From DATGLG01 sp035294245 (GTDB lineage: Bacteria > Pseudomonadota > Alphaproteobacteria > JACZXZ01), in assembly GCA_035294245.1 (NCBI GenBank), contig DATGLG010000003.1, forward strand, positions 10,810 to 74,809: a stretch of 64,000 nucleotides of DNA, written 5' to 3'. Under the pieces are notes generated by a model. It was not told the DNA's origin. It saw nothing but the letters and a program-made list of their open reading frames with translations, and did no database searches. The position numbers were made by a program, and so were the translations under genes. This document shows, one piece after another, positions 1 through 8,446 of the stretch. Position 1 is the first letter of the stretch, and the number at the start of each line of letters is the position of its first letter.

Positions 1-56
1 CGCTCCCGCACGGCGTCGCGCCGCAGCCCTCTCTCGTTCGGTCGCTCGCGGCGCAT
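1..56 (-). CDS. Possible start of an ABC transporter permease (partial)
   Basis: An ATG on the minus strand at 54-56 opens a frame that stays open for 18 codons to the window edge. It starts 12 bases after the stop of the ATP-binding protein gene and runs in the same direction. The visible peptide is short and arginine-rich, as cytoplasmic N-termini of inner-membrane permeases often are. Only the position supports the call: a polyamine-type importer needs permease genes, and none is seen elsewhere in the window. There is no clear ribosome-binding site, so this is a contextual guess. Confidence 0.3.
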   Translation of the reverse strand, partial: MRRERPNERGLRRDAVRE

Positions 57-68
57 TGCGGTCAAGGC

Positions 69-1139
69 CTAGCGCCCTTCCTCTGAAAGCAGGAGGGTGT
101 CCTCCCGACTCAGTCCGACGGTGACCTCGCTGCCCGCCGCGGGAACCTCCGCTCTGGACGTGCTGCGGATGGCGACCCTCGTCCCTTCGGCGAGCACGAC
201 GTGCAGCAGGATGCTGTCCCCTTGATAGACAATATCGACGATCCGCCCGGCCAGGCGATTCATGTCCGGTCCGCCCGCCCCATCCAGGAGCCGCAGGCGC
301 TCGGGGCGCAACAAGAGAAGCGGCTTTCCGTCGGCCCGCGGCGGCGCGGGGGTTCTGAGGGGCATCCCGGCGAAGAAAGCCCGGCCGCCCGACACCTCCA
401 CGGTCACGAAGGTCGATTCTCCGATGAACGATGCGACGAATTTATTGGTCGGCCGCTCATAGATCTCGCGGGGTGTGTCGAGCTGCATGACTCGGCCATG
501 ATTGATCACGGCGATGCGGTCGGACATGGTGAGCGCCTCGCGCTGATCATGGGTCACATAGACCGTCGTCATGCCAAGCTTCATGTGCAGCTCGCGGAGC
601 TCGATCTGCATATATTCGCGCAGCTGCTTGTCGAGGGCCGAGAGCGGCTCGTCCATGAGGAGGATGTGCGGCTCGAAGACGATGGCCCGCGCCAGCGCAA
701 CACGCTGGCGTTGGCCGCCGGAAAGCTGGTCGATGCGGCGCGAGCCATAGCCGCCGAGCCGGACGAGCTCCAATGCTCGCTCCACCCGGCGCCGCGCTTC
801 GGCCTTGCCGATCGAGCGCAGCCTCAACGGGAAGGCGACGTTGGCGGCGACGCTCATATGGGGAAAGAGCGCGTAGTTCTGGAACACCATGCCCACGCCG
901 CGCTTGTTGGGCGGAATGCGGGTGACGTCTTTCTTGCCGAAGCTGATGCTGCCGCAATCGGGGCGGACAAAGCCGGCCAGGACCATGAGCAGGGTGCTCT
1001 TGCCGGAGCCGGAAGGCCCCAAGAGGGTCAAGAACTCGCCGCTCCTGATGTCGAGGTCGATCCGGTCAAGCGCAAGAAGGCGGTCATAGGCCTTGGTGAC
1101 CTGGCGGATCGTGATGGGGAGGGATTCGCCATGCGTCAT
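69..1139 (-). CDS. Polyamine-type ABC transporter ATP-binding protein (PotA family)
   Basis: This is the ATPase subunit of an importer that would energise uptake of the ligand carried by the binding protein encoded just upstream. The 356-residue product has Walker A GPSGSGKST (41-49), Q-loop VFQNYALFPHMS (about 85-96), signature LSGGQRQR (139-146), Walker B ILLMDEP (159-165), an H-loop (TVYVTHDQ) and a C-terminal TOBE-like region (about 280-350). That is the usual size and order for PotA/FbpC/UgpC-type ATPases. The ATG at 1139 is preferred because the family starts about ten residues before ITIRQVTKAY; a longer frame reaches 1208. It lies 95 bases after the binding-protein gene. The ligand (polyamine, opine or amino-sugar derivative) cannot be read from this subunit. 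Confidence 0.93.
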   Translation of the reverse strand: MTHGESLPITIRQVTKAYDRLLALDRIDLDIRSGEFLTLLGPSGSGKSTLLMVLAGFVRPDCGSISFGKKDVTRIPPNKRGVGMVFQNYALFPHMSVAANVAFPLRLRSIGKAEARRRVERALELVRLGGYGSRRIDQLSGGQRQRVALARAIVFEPHILLMDEPLSALDKQLREYMQIELRELHMKLGMTTVYVTHDQREALTMSDRIAVINHGRVMQLDTPREIYERPTNKFVASFIGESTFVTVEVSGGRAFFAGMPLRTPAPPRADGKPLLLLRPERLRLLDGAGGPDMNRLAGRIVDIVYQGDSILLHVVLAEGTRVAIRSTSRAEVPAAGSEVTVGLSREDTLLLSEEGR

Positions 1140-1233
1140 GGCAAGAAGCTCTCCGGCCCGAGCCCGGGAGCGACAAGGGCGATGCATGCGGCATCGCCCT
1201 TGCGACACGGTAATGACAGTGTTGGCGACCGCC

Positions 1234-2292
1234 TCATTCGGTGAGCATGTTCTGGTAGGCCTCGGCGGCTTCCTTCTCGTGCTTTATATACCAGTCGAGA
1301 TCGATGCGAAGCTGCTTCGCCTCATTCGCAGGATAGGAAGGCAGGGTCCTCGCGTAAGCGGGATCGATCATCCCTCCGTCATAGGCCTTTTTGTTCGACG
1401 GGCCATAGGTGATGTATTTCGTGAGCGCCGCCTGGTATTGCGGCTTGCTGATCTCGGCCAGGAACTTCATGGCAAGCGCTGCGTGGGGCGCGCCTTTCGG
1501 AACGGCATAGCAGTCATAATCCAGCAGCGCCTGGTTGAAGGTATAGGCGACCTTGGCGCCATCCTTCGCCGCCACGTCGAAGCGGCCGTTCCAGCCGGTG
1601 ATCATGTCGACTTCGCCGTCCTTCATCAGCTGAGCCTGCTCCGCACCCGACGACCACCAGACAGCGATATAGGGCTTGAGCTCCTTGATCTTCTTGATCG
1701 CGCGCGCGATGCCACCGGGAGAGGACAGCACCTCGTAGACCTTATCGGGCGGCACGCCGTCCGCCATCAGCGCCGGCTCGAGGGCGCCGGCTACCGACTT
1801 CCGATAGGCGCGCTTGCCCGGGAATTTCTTCACGTCCCAGAAATCCGCCCAGCTTTGCGGACCCTTGTTGCCATAGGTCTTGGTGTTCCAGGCCATCACC
1901 GTGGAGAAGACATCGCCGCCGACGCAATAGGGCTGCGCTAGTCCGGGATAGAAATCCGAGACGTTGATGACCTTGTAATCCAGCTTATCGAGAATCCCTT
2001 CGGCGCCCGCGCGGGCAGCGCTGCCCGAACCGCTCGCCACGACATCCCAAGTGACGGCACCCGCCTTCACCTTGAGCCGCAGGTCGGCGATCCCCGTATA
2101 GGTCTCCTCCTTGACGGTAATCCCCAGCGCCTTCGCCGCCGGTTGGAACAAAGCCTTGCTTTGCGCATCCTGATAGGCGCCGCCGAACGACACAACCGTG
2201 AGCTCGTTATCGGCGGCATTCGCCGCCATCAGCGGCGCTCCGCTCCACAGGATGGCCGCGGCCAGAGCCGAGCCGAGAAAATATTTCGCCAT
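1234..2292 (-). CDS. Periplasmic substrate-binding protein of a polyamine-type ABC transporter
   Basis: This is the ligand-capturing component of the importer, expected in the periplasm. The 352-residue product starts with a Sec signal peptide (about residues 1-27; hydrophobic core LGSALAAAILW, likely cleavage after ANA). The mature part begins ELTVVSFGGAYQDAQ, the typical opening of the PotD/PotF-like cluster of binding proteins (SBP_bac_8 type). An ATG at 2292 puts the signal peptide at the N-terminus; a longer frame to 2346 would bury it. It sits between the aldehyde dehydrogenase and ATPase genes on the same strand, so one transcript probably couples uptake to catabolism. A spermidine/putrescine ligand is a family-level guess, because the adjacent sugar-acid-type dehydratase points to something else. 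Confidence 0.9.
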   Translation of the reverse strand: MAKYFLGSALAAAILWSGAPLMAANAADNELTVVSFGGAYQDAQSKALFQPAAKALGITVKEETYTGIADLRLKVKAGAVTWDVVASGSGSAARAGAEGILDKLDYKVINVSDFYPGLAQPYCVGGDVFSTVMAWNTKTYGNKGPQSWADFWDVKKFPGKRAYRKSVAGALEPALMADGVPPDKVYEVLSSPGGIARAIKKIKELKPYIAVWWSSGAEQAQLMKDGEVDMITGWNGRFDVAAKDGAKVAYTFNQALLDYDCYAVPKGAPHAALAMKFLAEISKPQYQAALTKYITYGPSNKKAYDGGMIDPAYARTLPSYPANEAKQLRIDLDWYIKHEKEAAEAYQNMLTE

Positions 2293-2426
2293 GATGCCTC
2301 TCCCGGATCTTGTTACCGCGGACCTGCCCCGGGCCGGCCGCAACACGGAATTAACGGCGGGAATTTGGTCGGGAGAAAAGAGCCATTATAAAAAGATGGG
2401 CGGACCATTATTCCCTAGCCTCGCCC

Positions 2427-3926
2427 TCAAATGCGCGCGACGACGCTTTTGATCTTGCAGTAGCTGCGAAGGGCCTCGAATCCCTTCTCGCGGCCGAAAC
2501 CCGATTTCTTGTTCCCGCCGAACGGCACCTCGATCCCGCCGGCAAAATACTCGTTGACATAGACCTGGCCCGCATCGATCTCGCGCGCGAGGCGAAGGGC
2601 CTTGCCGATGTCTCGGGTATAGACGCCTGCCACGAGGCCATAGGGCGTGCCATTGGCGATCTCGACCGCCTGATCGAGGGAGTCGATGATCTGGACGGCG
2701 AGAACCGGCCCGAAGATCTCCTCCTGGGCGATGGTATCGTCGGCAGGCACCGCATCGAGAATGGTCGGCTGGAAGAACCAGCCCTTCGACGTCACCGGAT
2801 CGGCGCAGCTATTCCCGCCGGCAACGACGCGAATGCCGCGCTGCCTGGCACCCGCGACATAGCCCGCGATTTTCTGCAACTGCGCGCGCGAATTGACGGG
2901 CCCGACGGGCGCATCGCGCAAGCCATGGCCGATGGCGAGCCCTTGCACGCGCGCGACGAGGCGCTCGAGGAACTCGTCATGGATCGCACGCTCGATGACC
3001 AGGCGCGATCCGGCGGAGCAGATCTGGCCGGCATTCTCGTAGATGGCGCCGACCACCCCATCGATGGCCGGCGCCATCTCGCAATCCGCGAGAACGACCA
3101 CGGGCGACTTGCCGCCCAACTCCAGGAGGACGCGCGTGACGTTGCGCGCAGCGGTCGCCATCACGCGGCTACCCGTTGCAACGGAGCCGGTGAAGGTGAC
3201 GTGATCCACGCCGGGATGGGCAACCAGGGGCTCGCCCACCGCCGCACCGGTTCCGGTCACGACGTTATAGGCGCCGGCAGGGAGGCCCGAGCGGTTCAGG
3301 ATCTCGCCGAGCATGAGCGCTGTAATGGGCGTTTGCTCCGCAGGCTTGACGACGACGGTGCAACCGGCGGCCAGAGCCGGCGCCACGCCACGCGCCGTCG
3401 TCGCGATCGGGTAGTTCCAGGGCAGTATCTGTGCCGCCACGCCGACCGGCTCGTTGACCGTATAGGCGACATAGTCTCGTCCGAGAGGCAGGCTCTTGCC
3501 CTGTAGCTTGTCGGCGGCACCCGCATAGTACTCGAAGGCGCGGGCGGCCGATCCCACATCGCCTCGCGCCTCGCTGAGGCGCTTGCCCGAATCAAGGCAT
3601 TCGGCGACGGCGAGCCGGTCGGCTTCGGCACGAACGAGCTCGGCCGCGCGATGGAGCACGCGTCCGCGCTCGGCCGGCGTCATCCTTGACCACGGCCCTT
3701 CAAGGGCGGTGCGTGCGGCGGCTACGGCGGCATTCACATCCGCTGCCGTGCCCGCTGCGAATTCGATGAAGGCCTCGCCTCGTCCGGGATCGAAGCTCTC
3801 CATCCGGCCTCCGGCGATCGCGGCGACGAAGGCGCCGCCGATGAAGTGCTTGTCGGGCAGGCCCCGGAGCCTCCCCGTCGTCGCGGCCTCCTCGACCAGC
3901 GCCTCGAGGTTGGCTCCCATCGTCAT
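2427..3926 (-). CDS. NAD(P)+-dependent aldehyde dehydrogenase
   Basis: This enzyme oxidises an aldehyde to the carboxylic acid in the cytosol. The 499-residue product is a full-length ALDH superfamily member. It has the NAD-binding segment PWNYPIATTARGVAPALAAG (about 169-188) and KPAEQTP, the catalytic Glu in LLELGGKSP (Glu269) and the catalytic Cys in NAGQICSAGSR (Cys303). The C-terminal EEIFGPVL and PFGGNKKSGFGRE motifs are also present. The ATG at 3926 overlaps the stop of the upstream dehydratase gene (ATGA), indicating translational coupling; the frame is open to 4064 but a later start fits the family. It resembles betaine-aldehyde or gamma-aminobutyraldehyde dehydrogenases in general form. 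The substrate is unknown; the GMC and DAO oxidases encoded divergently could supply aldehydes. Confidence 0.93.
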   Translation of the reverse strand: MTMGANLEALVEEAATTGRLRGLPDKHFIGGAFVAAIAGGRMESFDPGRGEAFIEFAAGTAADVNAAVAAARTALEGPWSRMTPAERGRVLHRAAELVRAEADRLAVAECLDSGKRLSEARGDVGSAARAFEYYAGAADKLQGKSLPLGRDYVAYTVNEPVGVAAQILPWNYPIATTARGVAPALAAGCTVVVKPAEQTPITALMLGEILNRSGLPAGAYNVVTGTGAAVGEPLVAHPGVDHVTFTGSVATGSRVMATAARNVTRVLLELGGKSPVVVLADCEMAPAIDGVVGAIYENAGQICSAGSRLVIERAIHDEFLERLVARVQGLAIGHGLRDAPVGPVNSRAQLQKIAGYVAGARQRGIRVVAGGNSCADPVTSKGWFFQPTILDAVPADDTIAQEEIFGPVLAVQIIDSLDQAVEIANGTPYGLVAGVYTRDIGKALRLAREIDAGQVYVNEYFAGGIEVPFGGNKKSGFGREKGFEALRSYCKIKSVVARI

Positions 3927-5026
3927 CTCCGGATGCTTATCTGGTAGGTTGCCTTCTCCAGCCAGCTCGGCGAAATCTCGACGCCCCAGCCGGGCTCGCT
4001 CGGGATGACGACATGGCCCTCCTTGACCGTATAGGGCGAGGCGCGGAAGAGGCCCTCCTGCCACGGGTAATAGTCCGGCCCCTCGATGGAGAGCTCGAGG
4101 TAACGCCCTGCATTGGCGATCGCGCCCAAGAGATGCATGGTGAAGAGCGTGACCATGGAAAGATTCGCGCTATGGGGCGTGCAGGGGAGCCCCGCCTCCG
4201 CCCCCATCCGCGCAACGCGCAGCGTGCGAGCAATGCCGCCGAGATAGCACACGTCCGGCTGGATGACGTCGACAGCGCGCATCTCGATCATGCGCCGCCA
4301 CGTCGCGAGGGAGCAGTCCTGCTCACCGCCGGCGACGGGAATGTCGAGGGCGTCGGCGACCTCCTTGGTCTGCTCCAGCTCCCAGTAAAGGCAGGGCTCC
4401 TCGTAGTGCCTGACCCCGTGATCCTCGAGCATCCGGCCGACCTCGATCGCCCGCCGCGGCGAGAAGGCGCTATTGGCATCGGCGAGCAAGTCAACCTCGT
4501 CGCCCAGGGCCTTGCGGATTGAGGGGATGATCTCTTCCGTGCGTCCCGGCCACTCGTCTACGTCATGGCCGTATTCGGCGCCCACGCGAAATTTGAAAGC
4601 GTCGAAGCCATATTCGTCGCGCAGCAGGAGGAAGCGCCTCGCTTCGTCTTGTGGCGTGACGTCGCGCTTCATCGATGAGGCGTAGGCGCGGAGCCGCCGC
4701 GGCTTGCCGCCGAAGAGCTCGCAGACGCTCTTGCCCTCGAGCTTGCCGCGCAGATCCCAGAGCGCCGTGTCGAGCCCCGCCATGGCGCGCCGCAGGTAGG
4801 AGCCGGGGAACTTGTGCTCGCGCTCGGGGATGATCTCCATGAGATAGCCGATGTCGAGGGCGTCCTGGCCGAGCGCCCAGGGCGCCACCTGCCGATGCAT
4901 GATGAGGGAGGTGATGTCGGCGTTATAGGTCGACACCTGGCCCCAGCCCTGCGAGCCGTCATCCGCGGTCACGCGCACGAAGCCGACGAATTGGTTGCAG
5001 AAGGTCTCGATGCTCTCGATTTTCAT
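3923..5026 (-). CDS. Mandelate racemase/muconate-lactonizing-type enolase-superfamily dehydratase
   Basis: This is a cytosolic enzyme that probably abstracts a proton alpha to a carboxylate, as acid-sugar dehydratases do. In the 367-residue product I see the capping domain followed by the barrel with KFR (Lys145, Arg147), metal ligands Asp183 in ADANSAF, Glu210 in YEEP and Glu235 in GGEQ, then QPDVCYLGG and a His (His285) in TPHSAN. A KxR motif with a late His is more like sugar-acid dehydratases than cycloisomerases. The ATG at 5026 starts the typical MKIxxIE opening. It is the first gene of a minus-strand operon with ALDH and the ABC importer, and is divergent from the MocR regulator by about 120 bases. 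The exact substrate is not assignable. Confidence 0.85.
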   Translation of the reverse strand: MKIESIETFCNQFVGFVRVTADDGSQGWGQVSTYNADITSLIMHRQVAPWALGQDALDIGYLMEIIPEREHKFPGSYLRRAMAGLDTALWDLRGKLEGKSVCELFGGKPRRLRAYASSMKRDVTPQDEARRFLLLRDEYGFDAFKFRVGAEYGHDVDEWPGRTEEIIPSIRKALGDEVDLLADANSAFSPRRAIEVGRMLEDHGVRHYEEPCLYWELEQTKEVADALDIPVAGGEQDCSLATWRRMIEMRAVDVIQPDVCYLGGIARTLRVARMGAEAGLPCTPHSANLSMVTLFTMHLLGAIANAGRYLELSIEGPDYYPWQEGLFRASPYTVKEGHVVIPSEPGWGVEISPSWLEKATYQISIRR

Positions 5027-5145
5027 GCGCGCCACGGGAACGGGAATGACCGGGGCCGGATCTTCCGTTCCAGGTGGCGGCGCTTTAAGGTCCACTCTAA
5101 AGATTTTCTGATACCATTATGCTTCAGTGCGGGCGGGGGGTGCTG

Positions 5146-6651
5146 ATGGTCAAACGGGCGGGCGGAGCGCTTCTGCTCTCGGTCGAGATCGACCGGGATT
5201 CAGCGCGGCCAGTCAGCACGCAGCTCTACATGGCGCTCCGCGACCTGATCCTGTCGGGGGCCTTTGCCGCCGGCGATCGTCTCCCCGCGAGCCGCACGCT
5301 GGCTCGAGACCTCGCGCTCTCGCGCACCACCGTCATCGACGCTTTCGAGCGATTGATCGCCGAGGGCCTGATCGAGTCGCGCGTGGGCTCCGGCACATTT
5401 GTCAGCGACGTGCTCAGCGCCGATCGCCCCAAGCCGCTGCCCGGTGTTTCGGCGATCGGCGTAGAGAGCCGCCGGCGGCCGCTGGCATGCGCGATGAATC
5501 TGGCGGTTGAGCATTTCGGCGAGCGCCAGCGCCTGCCCTACCGACCGCGCGCCTTCACCACGGCTCTGCCGGATTTCGACATGTTCCCGATGGCGCAATG
5601 GGCGCAGCTCTCGGCGAAGCATTGGCGCGGCAATCGCAGCGAGGTGATGGGCTATGGCGAGCCTTGCGGCCATCTCCCGCTGCGCCGTGCCATCGCCTCC
5701 CATCTGCGCGCCAATCGTGGGATCGGCTGCGAGCCAGAGCAGATTTTCATCGTCGCCGGTGCGCAGCAAGCCTTCCACCTCATCGGGTCGGTCCTGCTCA
5801 ATCCCGGCGACAAGGCGTGGTTCGAGAACCCCGGTGCGATCGGCGCCCGCAACGGTTTCGTCGCCTGCGGCGCCGATCTCGTCCCCGTGCCGGTGGATGA
5901 CGAAGGTCTTTGCGTCGAGAAGGGCTTGGCGCAAGCGGCCGATTTCCGCCTCGCTTTCGTGACGCCCTCCCATCAGCAGCCGCTGGGCAGCGTGATGAGC
6001 CTGGCCCGCCGTTTCGCGCTGCTCCGCGCCGCGGAGGATGCCGGCGCCTGGATCGTCGAGGACGACTACGACGGCGAGTTCTTCTTCGGCGGGCAGCCGC
6101 TCCCGACCCTGAAGAGCGTGGATACGACGGGGCTCGTCCTTTATGTTGGGACCTTCAGCAAGTCCCTCTTCCCCTCGCTTCGGCTCGGCTACCTGCTGGC
6201 GCCGCCGGCGCTGGTGGATATCTTCGAGAAGATCATGGGCGCCTTCCTCCACGGCGTGCCCTCCTATCTTCAGGCCGTGGTCGCCGAGTTCATCGATGAG
6301 GGCCACTTCGCGACCCATTTGCGCCGCATGCGCCGCGTCTATGCGGAGCGGCACGAGGCGCTGCGCGAGGCCGCGCGCGCGAAGCTCGGCGGGACTCTCG
6401 ATCTCGTGCCCGCCCGCAGCGGCCTTCATACGGTTGGCCATCTTGCCGCCCATCTCTCGGAGCTCGAGGTCGCCAGGATCGCGGATAAGCGTGGCGTCAT
6501 CGTCTCGCCGATCGCCCGCTTCGCCGTCGCCCCCATTTCGGTCAGCGGGCTGGTGCTCGGCTTTGGCAGTGTCGGCGTGCCCCAGATCAAGGCTGGAATC
6601 GATGTTCTGGCCGGAGCGATGGAAAGTCTCTCACGGCGCAAGGCCTTGTGA
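5146..6651 (+). CDS. MocR/PdxR-type GntR regulator with aminotransferase domain
   Basis: This is a transcription factor that fuses a GntR winged helix to a class I aminotransferase-like, PLP-binding domain. The roughly 500-residue product has the HTH at about residues 15-80 (PASRTLARDLALSRTTVIDAF) and the aminotransferase fold after that. The fold includes the PLP phosphate/ring motif VEDDYDGEF and the Schiff-base lysine in FSKSLFPSLRLGY (Lys339). I chose the ATG at 5146 because a G-rich Shine-Dalgarno stretch lies 5 bases before it; an in-frame ATG at 5119 has none. It is divergent from the dehydratase/ALDH/ABC operon and upstream of the two flavin oxidases, so it likely controls both sides. 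Members of this family often sense amino or amine compounds. The effector here is unknown. Confidence 0.9.
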   Translation: MVKRAGGALLLSVEIDRDSARPVSTQLYMALRDLILSGAFAAGDRLPASRTLARDLALSRTTVIDAFERLIAEGLIESRVGSGTFVSDVLSADRPKPLPGVSAIGVESRRRPLACAMNLAVEHFGERQRLPYRPRAFTTALPDFDMFPMAQWAQLSAKHWRGNRSEVMGYGEPCGHLPLRRAIASHLRANRGIGCEPEQIFIVAGAQQAFHLIGSVLLNPGDKAWFENPGAIGARNGFVACGADLVPVPVDDEGLCVEKGLAQAADFRLAFVTPSHQQPLGSVMSLARRFALLRAAEDAGAWIVEDDYDGEFFFGGQPLPTLKSVDTTGLVLYVGTFSKSLFPSLRLGYLLAPPALVDIFEKIMGAFLHGVPSYLQAVVAEFIDEGHFATHLRRMRRVYAERHEALREAARAKLGGTLDLVPARSGLHTVGHLAAHLSELEVARIADKRGVIVSPIARFAVAPISVSGLVLGFGSVGVPQIKAGIDVLAGAMESLSRRKAL

Positions 6652-6792
6652 GCATCCGGCCTTTTGGTTGTGTTCGCCCCCGACGCGATTGGTCTGGTGG
6701 ATTGTTGAGACTGGACCTCGAAACTCATCCAATTTCTCGGGCAATCTCGCTGCCATGAGATCTCCACCCCGGACGGGGCGAGCCTAGCCGCG

Positions 6793-8409
6793 ATGCCCAT
6801 CTTCGATTTCATCATTATCGGGGCCGGGTCCGCCGGATGCGTGCTCGCCAACCGGCTGACGGCGTGCGGCCGCTACAGCGTGCTGCTGCTGGAGGCTGGC
6901 GGCAGCGACCGCCGCTTCTGGATCCAGGTGCCGATCGGCTACGGCAAAGCGTTCTACGATAAGCGCGTGAACTGGATGTACCGCACCGAGCCCGAGCCGG
7001 GCCTCGGCGGCCGACAGGGCTACTGGCCGCGCGGCAAGGTCCTCGGCGGATCGAGCTCGATCAACGCCATGGTCTATATCCGCGGCCAGCCCGATGACTT
7101 CGACGATTGGCAGGCGCAGGGCAATCCCGGCTGGGGCTGGCGGGACGTGCTGCCCTATTTCAGGAGATCGGAAGACGGCAATCACGCTGCCGATGCGTGG
7201 CATGGCGTCGGCGGCCCCCTCTATGTGAGCGATGTTTCGAAGGAGCTGCACCCCCTTTGCGAAATCTTCCTCAAGGCAGGGGCGGAGCTCGGTCTGCCGC
7301 GCAACCCCGACTTCAACGGCGCTGCGCAGGAAGGTGTTGGACTCTACCGCATCACGGCACGGAACGGGCTGCGCATGTCCGCGTCGCGGGCCTTTCTGCG
7401 CCCGGCCATGGCGCGGAAGAATCTGCGCGTCGAAACCGGCGCTCACGCGACGCGCATCCTCTTTAACGGCCTGCGCGCCCTGGGAGTCGAATATGTCCAT
7501 CGCCGCGATAAATGCACGGCCACGGCACGCTGCGAAGTCATTCTCGCCGCAGGTGCAATCAACTCCCCCCAGCTGCTGCAACTCTCGGGCATCGGCCCAT
7601 CGGATGTTCTCGATCCGCTCGGCGTTCCCGTTTTGCGCTGTGTGGAGAGTGTCGGGCGGCAGCTCCAGGACCATTTGTGCATCGACCATCTCTATCGGGC
7701 GCGCCGGCCCACGCTCAACAACGAGCTGCGCCCCTGGTGGGGGAAGCTGCGCGCCGGCATCGAGTACCTTGCTCTGCGCCGGGGACCCTTGGCGCTGAGC
7801 GTCAACCAGGGCGGTGGTTTCATCCGTTCGCGGCCGGGGCTCGCGCGCCCGAACATGCAGCTCTATTTCTCGCCGCTCAGCTATAGCAAGGCGCCGCCGG
7901 GCAAACGGCCGCTGATGAGCCCGGACCCCTATCCGGGATTCCTGCTCAGCGCGCAGCCCTGCCGGCCGACGAGCCGCGGCTATGTGAAGATCAAGTCATC
8001 GGATCCCTTCGAGTCTCCCGCCATCGTGCCCAACTCCCTGGCAACCGATCACGACCTCCGGGAGATGCTGGAGGGCGCACGCTTTCTCCGCAGGCTCGCC
8101 GCAGCACCGTCCTTTGCCGCTTTGATCGAGATGGAGCTGCAGCCGGGCATCGCCGTGCAGTCCGATGAGGCGCTGCTCGACGATATCCGGCGGCGCTGCT
8201 CGACGGTGTTCCATCCCGTCGGCACCTGCCGCATGGGGCCGGACCCGAGCCAAGCCGTCGTCGATCCGCGTCTGAGGGTGCACGGCACCGACGGGTTGCG
8301 CATCATCGACGCTTCGGTCTTCCCGTCGATTACTTCCGGCAATACCAATGCGCCCGTGATCATGGTGGCGGAGAAGGGCGCCGATCTTGTTCTGGAAGAC
8401 GCGCGCTGA
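6793..8409 (+). CDS. GMC-family FAD-dependent alcohol/choline dehydrogenase
   Basis: This flavoenzyme oxidises a primary or secondary alcohol to a carbonyl. The 538-residue product opens with the dinucleotide-binding motif IIGAGSAGCVLANRL. It continues with GMC signature 1 (GKVLGGSSSINAMVYIRG), signature 2 (GAINSPQLLQLSGIG), the catalytic His in FHPVGTCRMG (His474) and the second active-site position Asn in SGNTNAP (Asn517). This is the full family length, with no export signal. It lies 141 bases after the MocR gene and 37 bases before the FAD oxidase, on the same strand. With the ALDH of the divergent operon it could carry an alcohol to the acid. The annotation 'choline dehydrogenase' is common for this family but would over-specify the substrate. 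Confidence 0.92.
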   Translation: MPIFDFIIIGAGSAGCVLANRLTACGRYSVLLLEAGGSDRRFWIQVPIGYGKAFYDKRVNWMYRTEPEPGLGGRQGYWPRGKVLGGSSSINAMVYIRGQPDDFDDWQAQGNPGWGWRDVLPYFRRSEDGNHAADAWHGVGGPLYVSDVSKELHPLCEIFLKAGAELGLPRNPDFNGAAQEGVGLYRITARNGLRMSASRAFLRPAMARKNLRVETGAHATRILFNGLRALGVEYVHRRDKCTATARCEVILAAGAINSPQLLQLSGIGPSDVLDPLGVPVLRCVESVGRQLQDHLCIDHLYRARRPTLNNELRPWWGKLRAGIEYLALRRGPLALSVNQGGGFIRSRPGLARPNMQLYFSPLSYSKAPPGKRPLMSPDPYPGFLLSAQPCRPTSRGYVKIKSSDPFESPAIVPNSLATDHDLREMLEGARFLRRLAAAPSFAALIEMELQPGIAVQSDEALLDDIRRRCSTVFHPVGTCRMGPDPSQAVVDPRLRVHGTDGLRIIDASVFPSITSGNTNAPVIMVAEKGADLVLEDAR

Positions 8410-8446
8410 AGCGTATCGGGCCGCAAGAGCATGAATGGAGCGACAT

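Noticed and set aside
5200..6453. A 417-codon minus-strand frame opposite the MocR gene
   Set aside because: Shadow of the plus-strand gene, which has an HTH and a PLP lysine motif.
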